A model generated the notes under the pieces. It did no database searches, was not told the origin of the DNA, and saw only the letters and a list, made by a program, of their open reading frames with translations. This document shows positions 1 through 6,274 of a stretch of DNA of 9,462 nt, in pieces. How positions within the stretch are numbered: position 1 is the first letter of the stretch; every line of letters begins with the position of its first letter. The stretch comes from QHXQ01 sp036389375 (GTDB taxonomy: Bacteria > Acidobacteriota > Blastocatellia > Pyrinomonadales > Pyrinomonadaceae), in NCBI GenBank assembly GCA_036389375.1, contig DASVQA010000207.1, positions 1-9,462 on the forward strand. Reading direction: 5' to 3'. Position numbers and translations under genes: made by a program.

Positions 1-2216
1 GCGACTAACTCTTTGCCGGTGCCCGATTCGCCCGTGACTAAGACCGTTACATCCGATGATCTGATCTTATGGACTTCTTCGACCAGCTTCGTCATCGCCG
101 GCGACGAATGGATGAAACCGGGCATGACGTTCTGCGTGCCGTCCTTGACTTGCTCCTGACCGGCGCGCCCTTCCATGTCCTTCTCGCGGAAGGCGCACAC
201 GTCCAGACCCAGTTCGACGACGCGCAGGAGTGGATCAATCGAGACGCCGCCGGGCAGCATCGTCTGCCCGCGCGGTGCGACGACGAGCGTGGCGAGCGGC
301 GCGTGCGTCGTGTGCAGCACGTAGATGGCGGCGTCGTGCTGCGCGGCGAAACGTTCGCGCTCGCGCTCACCGTCCGTGCGGCTCAGCTTTTCGGCCAGAT
401 GCTCGCTCTCGGCCGGCGTCCAACCGTGTGCGACGATGACGCGCACACGCTCGTCCTCGCCTGCTTCGGTGATGAGCAGTTGCCGCGCGCCCGTCTCTTG
501 ATAAAGTACGGCGGCGAGTTCGCGCAGCAGCAACTCGCGCGAAGCGACGGCATCGGTCAGGCGCGACAGGATGAGGTGCAGGAGCGGCGAAGTCTCGCGC
601 TGCGGTTCGGGTGCGTTGCGGTCGAGCGCGGCGAGTGCTTCGACGGTGCGCGTAATGTCGCGGCTTGCGCCGAGCGCGCGGAAGGTATCAGCGGCGGCGC
701 TCAGACACTCTGCGGCGCGCTCCGGCTGGATGGCGGTGTAGGCGCGGCCGAGTTCGTAGCGGGCGAGCGCGCTGCGATAACGGTCGCCGAGCGTTTCGTA
801 GATCGAGACGCTGCGCCCGAAGTGCTGCGTGGCGCGCACGGCGTCGCCCTCGGCCAGCGCGAACAGGCCGCGTAGGCGCTGCTCGTCGCCCGCGACCGCC
901 AGATCGGCGTGCGCTAGTTCGACCGTCTCCTCTTCGAGAATCTGCAACTGCGCGGCACATTCCGGCAGGTTGCCGCCGCACAGGTAGCCTTCGGCAATCA
1001 CCAGCCGCGATTCGAGCATGGCTTGTCTGTCGCCGATGCGCTCGGCCAAAGTCAGCGCGCGCTCCCCGCAGTCGCGCGCCTGCGCCGGATCGTTCATCGC
1101 CAGATAGCAGCGGCCGAGCGTGCGCAAGGGCTGCCCCGCATACCACTTGTTTGGGTTCTCCTGCGCCAGATGGACGGCGCGTTCGAGATACGCGCACGCT
1201 TCCGTCAGTTCGCCGCGCAAGAGCAGCAGTTCGCCGAGCGAGTCGAGGATGATCGGGACTTTCGTGCCGCGCTTGTCAATCTCGGTCGCCAGCGCGAGCG
1301 CGCGTTCGAGGGCCGCTTGCGCGCGCGGCCAGTCGCCCATGAGCGTCAGGTGGACGCCGAGGTTGTTGTAGCCGTCGGCGGCGTTCGCCTTGTGCTCGGT
1401 GCGCTCGTAGTAGCTGATCGCCTGTTCGAGATAGCGTATGCCGTCGTGCGGGCGTTTGAGGTAGATGCACGCGCCCGCCATGTTCGTGTAAATCTTGCCG
1501 AGCAGATAAGGCGCGGGATGATCGCCGACGAGTTTCAGAGATTGTTCCAGATGATCGAGCGCCGGCTCGTAGTTGCCCTCGAACAACTCCGCGAGCGCGA
1601 TGCCGAAATAGGCTTCGGCCATGCCACGCCAGTCGCCCGTGCCGCGAAAATGTTCCAGCGCCTTCTGCGCGTGATCGCGGGCAATGGTGTATTCGTTGAT
1701 GCTGCGATAGACGCGCGCGAGCGCGACATAGACCGTGCCGAGTTGCGCGCCCGTGCCATGCTCGGTCGCTTCGCGCAGAGTCGTGTTCAAAAGCGCGATG
1801 GCTTTCGGATGGTCGCCCGTGTAGTTGTAAGCCAGCCCGATCTGCACGCCCAGACAGGCGGCCGCGTCCGGCTCTAACGCGGCGCGCGCCTCCGGCGCTT
1901 CATACATGCGGACGGCGTCGAGCGATTCCGCGTAGCGCCCCTGCATCTCAAGCGCACTTGAGAGCGCACAACGCGCCTGCGCCTGAAGCGACGCATCGCC
2001 CCGCACCGCCCGCATGATCGCGCCGACGCGCTTGCTCACTTCCGACGACTGCCCTTGATCGAGCAGTTCGCGCACCTCTTCCAACTCACGCGTGAGCAGT
2101 TGGCGCTGCGCCTGCACACGCGCACGCGGCCCCAGCGCGTCCGCCAGTTGCACGACGCCCGCCTCAGTCTTGTCCCGGCCCGTTTCGTCGCGGCCTGTCG
2201 GCGGTTGCTTGCTCAT
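1..2216 (-). CDS. Sigma-54-dependent activator with N-terminal TPR array and GAF-like region (partial, 3' end beyond window)
   Basis: The gene reads leftward and leaves the window at base 1; 738 residues are visible. Residues 40-530 are helical repeats with TPR character (for example YNYTGDHPKAIALL near 130, YNNLGVHLTLMGDWPRAQAAL near 283, LGRCYLAMNDPAQARDCGERAL near 367). Residues 545-675 resemble a degenerate GAF-type sensor. The AAA+ sigma-54 interaction domain begins near 698 (GFIHSSPAM...) and the window ends in the Walker A motif GESGTGKE (729-736). In this family the AAA+ ATPase remodels RNA polymerase bound to sigma-54 at -24/-12 promoters; TPR and GAF parts sense the signal. The GAFTGA loop and the DNA-binding HTH would lie beyond base 1 and cannot be checked. 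The ATG at 2216 begins MSKQPP; an in-frame ATG at 2246 would add ten residues, and both have only weak GAG-type ribosome sites. The acetyltransferase gene ends 57 bp upstream, so the two may be co-transcribed. The family call is secure; the signal and targets are unknown. Confidence 0.9.
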   Translation of the reverse strand, partial: MSKQPPTGRDETGRDKTEAGVVQLADALGPRARVQAQRQLLTRELEEVRELLDQGQSSEVSKRVGAIMRAVRGDASLQAQARCALSSALEMQGRYAESLDAVRMYEAPEARAALEPDAAACLGVQIGLAYNYTGDHPKAIALLNTTLREATEHGTGAQLGTVYVALARVYRSINEYTIARDHAQKALEHFRGTGDWRGMAEAYFGIALAELFEGNYEPALDHLEQSLKLVGDHPAPYLLGKIYTNMAGACIYLKRPHDGIRYLEQAISYYERTEHKANAADGYNNLGVHLTLMGDWPRAQAALERALALATEIDKRGTKVPIILDSLGELLLLRGELTEACAYLERAVHLAQENPNKWYAGQPLRTLGRCYLAMNDPAQARDCGERALTLAERIGDRQAMLESRLVIAEGYLCGGNLPECAAQLQILEEETVELAHADLAVAGDEQRLRGLFALAEGDAVRATQHFGRSVSIYETLGDRYRSALARYELGRAYTAIQPERAAECLSAAADTFRALGASRDITRTVEALAALDRNAPEPQRETSPLLHLILSRLTDAVASRELLLRELAAVLYQETGARQLLITEAGEDERVRVIVAHGWTPAESEHLAEKLSRTDGERERERFAAQHDAAIYVLHTTHAPLATLVVAPRGQTMLPGGVSIDPLLRVVELGLDVCAFREKDMEGRAGQEQVKDGTQNVMPGFIHSSPAMTKLVEEVHKIRSSDVTVLVTGESGTGKELV

Positions 2217-2273
2217 TGGATCGTGCTCAATATAGTTGCCCAACATAGAATTCTCAAACAGCCCCGCGTCGGC

Positions 2274-3191
2274 TTAAGGGCGAGGCCGCACGAAGATCAT
2301 GCGGTAATTGCTATGTGGGCGATAGCCTGCGCGGCGATAGAAAGCCTGCGCGATCTGATTGTGTTCGCTGACGAGCAGACAGAGCGAGCGCGTGGTCAGC
2401 AACAACTCGCGGCTCATCTGCGAGAGGCAGCGCAGACCGTAGCCGCGCCCGCGCTCGGCCGCGTTCACGAACACGCCTTCCAGATAGGTCGCCTCCGGCG
2501 TCTCCGCCACGACATCGGTTTTGAAGATCAAACGCCCGTCCTCGATCCAGACCCACACGCGCCCCAGCGCGATGCGCCGCGCGGTGCGCGCGCGAAAGCC
2601 GACCGGGTCAACCTTGAGCGGATTGACGCCGCTCTCGGCAAAAGCCATCTCGGCGTGTACGTGGGCCACCGTTTCGAGGTCGGCCGCGACGGCGCGGCGC
2701 AGCCCCGGCACGTGTTCATGCACGGCGGCGGGCCAACGCTGCACGTACATCAGTTCGTCGCACACCTGTCGTTCCACGGATTCGCCGGCCGCAAAGCTGG
2801 CCCAGAAACGGTCTGCGCGTTTCCGTTCGCCCATGATCATGTGCAGCTTCGGACAGGCGCGTGCGAGCGCGGCAAACGCCGTCAGCGTGGCTTCGTTGCG
2901 CGCGTCGAAGGTGACGGTGTGACCGATGAGGGCGACGCCGGTCAGCCGTCCCTGCGCGTTGCGGCAGCCGTAGAACGTGCCCCGGTTGAGCGCGCTCTCA
3001 AGCCCGTTGTCGCGGATAAAACTGGCCATCACGACCGAATGCACCGGGCGCGCGGCGAGAAAGGCGAGCACTTCTTGTGTGCAGCCGTTCGTGAGGGGTT
3101 GGGCGACCGCGACGGCACGCGCGCGTGGTGCGCGGGCTACGTCAGCGGCGACAGATTCGACCGCCTGTTGGCTGAGGTGCGGTGGAGGCAT
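2274..3191 (-). CDS. GNAT family N-acetyltransferase with DUF4081-like N-terminal domain
   Basis: This is a 305-residue cytoplasmic protein with no signal peptide or membrane segment. The C-terminal half (about residues 155-305) is a GNAT domain. The acetyl-CoA loop is visible as ERGRGYG, within YLEGVFVNAAERGRGYG, followed by a helix. The late motif EHNQIAQAFYRRAGYR is the usual GNAT strand 5/helix 4 region. The N-terminal half (about 35-150, HSVVMASFIRDNGLES through ERKRADRFWASFA) resembles the DUF4081 domain that precedes GNAT domains in some actinobacterial proteins; that match is from memory. GNAT enzymes move an acetyl group from acetyl-CoA to an amine; the substrate here is not evident. 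The ATG at 3191 is preferred because AAGAG lies 5 nt upstream. A GTG at 3218 would add nine residues, with AAGG only directly in front of it. The gene follows the protease by about 100 bp and precedes the sigma-54 activator by 57 bp, all on one strand, which suggests shared transcription at least with the activator. Confidence 0.88.
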   Translation of the reverse strand: MPPPHLSQQAVESVAADVARAPRARAVAVAQPLTNGCTQEVLAFLAARPVHSVVMASFIRDNGLESALNRGTFYGCRNAQGRLTGVALIGHTVTFDARNEATLTAFAALARACPKLHMIMGERKRADRFWASFAAGESVERQVCDELMYVQRWPAAVHEHVPGLRRAVAADLETVAHVHAEMAFAESGVNPLKVDPVGFRARTARRIALGRVWVWIEDGRLIFKTDVVAETPEATYLEGVFVNAAERGRGYGLRCLSQMSRELLLTTRSLCLLVSEHNQIAQAFYRRAGYRPHSNYRMIFVRPRP

Positions 3192-3292
3192 GGTTGCTCT
3201 TGACCGGGAGTCTTGCACCTTGCGGAGGATGACATTGGGGCGCGGAACACGGGCGCGCGCGCGTGGGTCGGCGCTTTGAGAATAGCTGCGCC

Positions 3293-5425
3293 TCAGTAAC
3301 CGATGTGATCCGCCCCGTTATCGAGTACGACGGGCATCGCGGCCGTCGGTTCGCCGCCCGCCTCGGTCGCCTGCGCGCGTGTGATCACGTCGCTGATAAG
3401 CACACCATCGCTAATCAGAACGCCGTCGCTGACAAAGACGCCGTCGCTAATCAACACGCCGTTGCCTGCGAGGGCCGGATCAAGGTCGCGCCAGCGCAGC
3501 AGATCGCGCGCCGTCGTGTAGAGTGAGCCGCCGCCCAGTGGTGTACCGTTGCTGGTGAAGATTGAATCGCTGATCAGAACGCCGTCGCTGACAAAGACGC
3601 CGTCGCTGATCAAGACGCCGTCGCTGACGAAGACGCCATCGCTGATGAGCACGCCGCTACCATAGATGCGCTGGTAGCTGGTGATCAAGCTCTGCCCCGT
3701 GGCATAGCTGTAGTTTAAGACAAGCCCCTGCGCCCAGTTGAAGGTCTGACCGCCAATCGTCGTGTGCGGATTGGGCGCAGCGCCGGTCAGCAAGGGCGCA
3801 CCCGTCGGTGTGTCATTCGTCAGGTCTGTGCGGACGAGTTTCGCCAAACGCACCGCCCCTTCGATGTTCAACTCGCCCGCGCCCTGCTCGAACATGTTAA
3901 AGCCCGCGAGCGGTTGCGCCGTGTACATCAGGATCGCCTTGATCATGTTGGGCGTAAGCGACGGGTTCGCTTGCAGCAGTAGCGCGGCTGCGCCCGCGAC
4001 GATCGGCGCGGCCATGGACGTGCCGCTCAGGGTCATCATCTCGCGCGAGTCTTCGTAAGGGTTGGTGATGTGTGCGCTGAGGCCATAATGCGTGGCGAGG
4101 AAATTCCCATCGGCTTCCGCGCTCAACAGCCGATTGCCCGGCGCAACCACGTCTGGCTTGATCAAGTTGTCGTAATGGCGCGCGCCCCTTTCGTCCAACC
4201 AGGAGCTACGCGTCGGCCCGCGTGAACTGTAAGTAGCCACGCCGTCGTCGCTGCGCCCGTCCGTGCCAAACGTGTTCGCTGCACCGACGGTCAGCGCCGA
4301 CGGCTCGATGCCCGGCGAATGAATCAAACCGTAAACCTTCCGCCCCTCCGCGTCCTTCCCGTTATTGCCTGCCGCCGCGACGACCACGATGCCCGAATCA
4401 ACGAGCCGGCGCACAGCGCGGCACACTGGATCGTTGCGGTAGGAATCAACCGCCGGCATCCCCAGACTCATGTTCACGACGCGTATGTTGTAGCGCGTGC
4501 GGTTCGTCGGATTGGTTGCGCTGACGGGCTGCGTCGGGTCGGCGGGGCTGAGAATCCAGTCGAGCGCGTTCAGCAGATTGCTGACGCTGCCGACGCCGTT
4601 TTCGTCGAGCACGCGCAGGTTGATGATGTTGGCGTTCGGCGCGATGCCGATGTAAGCGGCGTTGGCGATACGGCCGTTGCCGGCTGCGAGCGAGGCGACG
4701 TGCGTGCCGTGCCCGTAAGCATCGTTGGTCGAGTCGTCGCTGCCGCCGCTGTAGTTGGCGAAATCGGCTTGCGCGACGATACGTACGTCGCTGCGGGTCG
4801 TGCGCCCGTCGCGGAAAGCTTTGTGGCTTTTCTTAATGCCTGAATCGAGGATGGCGATGCCGATGCCTGTGCCGTCGAGACCGGGCACGGCCTGAGCGCG
4901 CACGAGGTCTGCGCCCGTCGTCGCCGAGACGTGACCGAGCGTGCGGACTTCGCGGTCGGGCGAGATAAAGGCCACCTCTTTGAGCGCGGCCAGTTCCGCG
5001 ATCACGCTCGCGGGCATGGTCGCCACCGCGTAGTTCAGATTTTGCAGGCTGTAGTTGACGCTCACGTTCGGGCGCTGGTAGATGGCGTTGACGGCCGCGC
5101 CCGGCGTCTTGTTGAACCGGCAGACGACGCGGAAGACGCGGCTACTGAGCGAGCGCGTGCCCAACTGTGCATAGAGGTCGGGTGAGATTTTGTCGGGGCG
5201 CACGACGGTCTGCCGCCCGTTCACCAAGAGCGTAAGACCGGACGGGCGCACGACGATGGGGACGGGCGGCTCGTCCGCGCGCCGGATCGGGCGGTATTTG
5301 CCGTCGCCAACCGACAGTTTCTCCTGCGCCTGCACGGGCCCGAGCGGCAGAGTCGTGCAACACAGCGCACAGAGCAGAAGGCTGGCAACGTAAGGTCTCA
5401 GGTTGGAGAACTTCAAACTAGACAT
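3293..5425 (-). CDS. Exported S8 subtilisin-like serine protease with C-terminal GV(L/F)(I/V)SD hexapeptide repeats
   Basis: This is a 710-residue exported serine endopeptidase. Residues 1-35 form a Sec signal peptide (hydrophobic YVASLLLCALCCTTLPLG, probable cleavage after VQA or AQA-like positions 31-34). Residues about 95-162 resemble an inhibitor-I9 propeptide (RVFRVVCRFN...YAVATMPASVIAELAALKEVAFISPD). The S8 catalytic domain spans about 183-530. The triad is visible: Asp194 in AILDSGI, His239 in GHGTHVAS, Ser470 in SGTSMAAP, with oxyanion Asn354 in AAGNNG. All key residues are present, so the enzyme should be active. After the domain come two blocks of a six-residue repeat (591-626 and 656-679), separated by a short linker, and a tail without an obvious anchor. 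The start has only a weak CGAAG ribosome site 4 nt upstream. Two tandem sigma-54-type promoters lie about 240-260 bp upstream. Substrates are not known; the divergent DUF4214 exported protein and the protease itself are possibilities only. Confidence 0.93.
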   Translation of the reverse strand: MSSLKFSNLRPYVASLLLCALCCTTLPLGPVQAQEKLSVGDGKYRPIRRADEPPVPIVVRPSGLTLLVNGRQTVVRPDKISPDLYAQLGTRSLSSRVFRVVCRFNKTPGAAVNAIYQRPNVSVNYSLQNLNYAVATMPASVIAELAALKEVAFISPDREVRTLGHVSATTGADLVRAQAVPGLDGTGIGIAILDSGIKKSHKAFRDGRTTRSDVRIVAQADFANYSGGSDDSTNDAYGHGTHVASLAAGNGRIANAAYIGIAPNANIINLRVLDENGVGSVSNLLNALDWILSPADPTQPVSATNPTNRTRYNIRVVNMSLGMPAVDSYRNDPVCRAVRRLVDSGIVVVAAAGNNGKDAEGRKVYGLIHSPGIEPSALTVGAANTFGTDGRSDDGVATYSSRGPTRSSWLDERGARHYDNLIKPDVVAPGNRLLSAEADGNFLATHYGLSAHITNPYEDSREMMTLSGTSMAAPIVAGAAALLLQANPSLTPNMIKAILMYTAQPLAGFNMFEQGAGELNIEGAVRLAKLVRTDLTNDTPTGAPLLTGAAPNPHTTIGGQTFNWAQGLVLNYSYATGQSLITSYQRIYGSGVLISDGVFVSDGVLISDGVFVSDGVLISDSIFTSNGTPLGGGSLYTTARDLLRWRDLDPALAGNGVLISDGVFVSDGVLISDGVLISDVITRAQATEAGGEPTAAMPVVLDNGADHIGY
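3389..3460 (-). repeat. Hexapeptide-encoding 18-nt tandem repeat, block 2 of the protease
   Basis: Four consecutive copies of an 18-nt unit, read on the minus strand, encode GVLISD, GVFVSD, GVLISD, GVLISD (residues 656-679), followed by a decayed unit starting VITRAQ. Copies differ mainly at synonymous third positions (for example gctaatcaac against gctgataagc), which fits an old duplication held at the protein level rather than a fresh slippage event. Confidence 0.9.
3548..3655 (-). repeat. Hexapeptide-encoding 18-nt tandem repeat, block 1 of the protease
   Basis: Six consecutive 18-nt units, read on the minus strand, encode GVLISD, GVFVSD, GVLISD, GVFVSD, GVLISD and a divergent SIFTSN (residues 591-626). 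GVLISD and GVFVSD alternate strictly, so the longer period is 12 residues or 36 nt. Twenty-nine residues of unrelated sequence (GTPLGGGSLYTT...) separate it from block 2. The alternating hydrophobic pairs with a G and an SD turn per six residues suggest a short beta-solenoid or beta-strand ladder; that is inference. Confidence 0.9.
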
Positions 5426-5671
5426 TTGCTTCGATTACTCAGGCACTCCGGCGCGGGGCAATGATAACGCCGGTCAACTAACAAGAACAGTTTTGCGCTC
5501 AAGGCTTTGGCTTGCCGGCGCAAACATAGGTTGAACGACCCGCGAACTGAGGGATTTTACCGAAAAGCGAAATAGTCCGGGCAATTCTTTGATGTGTCCC
5601 GCCTCGAAACGTTGCAAATTCAAAGGGTAAATCCTTTTGGCCGCGCTGTCCGACTCAACGCTCCTTATTTG

Positions 5672-5687
5672 TGCAACAGCTATGCCA
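5672..5687 (-). promoter_or_regulatory. Sigma-54 (-24/-12) promoter, proximal copy, toward the S8 protease
   Basis: The minus strand reads TGGCATAGCTGTTGCA, preceded by C. Compared with the sigma-54 consensus YTGGCACG-N4-TTGCW, the -24 GG, the -12 GC, the spacing and 10 of 12 fixed positions match; only CG after TGGCA is replaced by TA. Transcription would start near 5661, giving an untranslated leader of about 235 nt before the protease ATG. The match is direct observation; activity is inferred. Confidence 0.7.
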
Positions 5688-5693
5688 GATTTG

Positions 5694-5709
5694 TGCAACA
5701 GCTATGCCA
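5694..5709 (-). promoter_or_regulatory. Sigma-54 (-24/-12) promoter, distal copy, toward the S8 protease
   Basis: Identical in sequence to the proximal element (TGGCATAGCTGTTGCA on the minus strand) because it lies in the other unit of the exact 22-bp duplication. The -24 GG is at 5708-5707 and the -12 GC at 5696-5695, so the start would be near 5683. Whether both copies fire or one serves as a decoy or spare cannot be told from sequence. Confidence 0.65.
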
Positions 5710-5783
5710 GCAATCCGGCTGCGTCCCGACTTCGACAACGCGCCGAGCGGGCGCAAGAGTTTTACGGCGAAAAGTCTGCAATC

Positions 5784-5813
5784 GCGGCTAAGACGGGCTT
5801 CTTTTAGCGCCGC
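5784..5813. promoter_or_regulatory. Imperfect inverted repeat related to the 5843-5872 dyad
   Basis: Left arm GCGGCTAA (5784-5791) and right arm TTAGCGCCGC (5804-5813) pair apart from a 2-nt insertion. The inner halves GCTAAGACG and TTTAGCGC resemble GCTAGACG and TCTAGCGC of the perfect dyad 60 bp away. It could be a second, weaker site for the same protein. The centre is about 115 and 137 bp upstream of the two predicted protease starts. Confidence 0.35.
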
Positions 5814-5842
5814 AGGAACGTTTGGGCGGGGCCAAGTCGGCG

Positions 5843-5872
5843 GCGCTAGACGTGCAATCACCCGTCTAGCGC
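5843..5872. promoter_or_regulatory. Perfect 10-10-10 inverted repeat, candidate activator site (or terminator-like hairpin)
   Basis: Arms GCGCTAGACG (5843-5852) and CGTCTAGCGC (5863-5872) are perfect reverse complements around a 10-bp spacer. The dyad lies between the opposed sigma-54-type promoters, about 175-195 bp upstream of the predicted protease starts and about 265 bp upstream of the predicted DUF4214 start, distances usual for enhancer sites of sigma-54 activators. A run of five T (5878-5882) follows after five bases, so a plus-strand transcript could also read it as an intrinsic terminator; no plus-strand gene lies upstream to need one. Confidence 0.5.
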
Positions 5873-6097
5873 ACCCGTTTTTCTGTATACCCGCTTTGCA
5901 GTCGATACTATCTTCACACCACGTCAAAAATCTCAATGTTTTGGCGGGTGAAAAACGGGTCGCGGTCTGCCCTAAAAGCGTGGTGCGATCAAAGTATCCC
6001 GGCAGCCTCATCGCGCCGGGCACTTTTCCGGCCGGCGCACACGCTTTTTCCACCTGAAATTTAACTGCGCCCCGCGTTTTCGCGCCTTTTCCGGTCA

Positions 6098-6113
6098 TGG
6101 CACGATGCTTGAA
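6098..6113 (+). promoter_or_regulatory. Sigma-54 (-24/-12) promoter toward the DUF4214 gene
   Basis: The plus strand reads TGGCACGATGCTTGAA. All seven bases of the -24 block (TGGCACG) match the sigma-54 consensus, spacing to the -12 block is correct, and TTG matches; the C of the -12 GC is replaced by A, which may weaken it. The predicted start is near 6124, giving a leader of about 150 nt before the ATG at 6275. Confidence 0.6.
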
Positions 6114-6125
6114 CAAGGGCGTAGC

Positions 6126-6240
6126 GCCGCGCGGCAGTTACAAGGAAGTCCCTTGCGGCGACTGACGACTGACGCCGCATGTGTTCGAGCCGAGGGAAGG
6201 TTGAGCGCGTGTGCTCTTAAACCGGCACGCGCTCTTTATT
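6126..6240 (+). promoter_or_regulatory. Hairpin-rich 5' leader of the DUF4214 gene, possible regulatory RNA
   Basis: Immediately after the predicted sigma-54 start come four inverted repeats in 115 nt: palindrome GCCGCGCGGC (6126-6135), CAAGG/CCTTG (6141-6155), TGCGGCG/CGCCGCA around a loop with the direct repeat ACTGACG (6154-6179), and GAGCGCGTG/CACGCGCTC (6203-6234) followed by TTTATT. The second and third share two bases and so exclude each other in part. I do not recognise a known riboswitch class. GC-rich sequence makes short stems common, so function is uncertain. Confidence 0.4.
6203..6240 (+). terminator. Terminator-like hairpin upstream of the DUF4214 start codon
   Basis: A perfect 9-bp GC-rich stem, GAGCGCGTG (6203-6211) with CACGCGCTC (6226-6234), a 14-nt loop, then TTTATT. 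It ends 34 bp before the ATG. It could end transcription arriving from upstream or act as an attenuator inside the leader. The T run is short and interrupted, so efficiency is doubtful. Confidence 0.45.
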
Positions 6241-6274
6241 CAAGTAACAACGACCAGTAGGAGACACAACAGCA

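Larger units (their letters stand above)
5667..5710 (-). repeat. Exact 22-bp tandem duplication carrying two sigma-54-type promoters
   Basis: Two identical 22-bp units lie head to tail at 5667-5688 and 5689-5710. On the plus strand each reads atttgtgcaacagc followed by tatgccag, with no mismatch between copies. On the minus strand each unit contains a full -24/-12 element, so the duplication produces two promoters exactly 22 bp apart, about two helical turns, on the same face of the DNA. Confidence 0.95.
5426..6274. other. 849-bp divergent intergenic region with regulatory structure
   Basis: This region separates the leftward protease gene from the rightward DUF4214 gene. Open frames exist on both strands (for example 5655-6116 minus and 5671-6057 plus), but they overlap each other, have no recognisable domain and no ribosome site, so I call no gene. 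It contains two tandem sigma-54-type promoters toward the protease, two related inverted repeats in the middle, one sigma-54-type promoter toward the DUF4214 gene, and a hairpin-rich leader; each is listed separately. The stretch 5426-5660 would be the long 5' untranslated region of the protease mRNA and shows only a weak imperfect stem (CAAG/CTTG within GCGC/GCGC, about 5494-5522). I see nothing distinctive in 5885-6090. Confidence 0.75.

Noticed and set aside
69..1877. Plus-strand frames (69-875, 1023-1877) opposite the TPR region
   Set aside because: The opposite strand encodes an unbroken TPR/GAF/AAA+ protein; these frames have no domain and are mirror frames caused by high GC.
2055..3203. 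Long plus-strand frame (382 residues) opposite the acetyltransferase and the start of the activator
   Set aside because: It is antisense to a gene with clear GNAT motifs, crosses a gene boundary, and its residues show the Arg/His-rich make-up of a shadow frame.
3192..3292. Possible terminator or promoter between the protease and the acetyltransferase
   Set aside because: Only a GCGC-rich run without a clean stem and T tract, and no recognisable -35/-10 or -24/-12 pair, so neither is called.
3389..3655. Could the regularly repeated units be a CRISPR array?
   Set aside because: The 18-nt units are contiguous with no spacers, lie inside the protease reading frame and keep the encoded hexapeptide.
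5655..6116. 153-residue minus-strand frame, and the overlapping 128-residue plus-strand frame 5671-6057, in the divergent region
   Set aside because: They overlap on opposite strands, run through the promoter duplication and inverted repeats, lack a ribosome site and resemble no protein family. Open frames of this size are expected by chance in GC-rich DNA.
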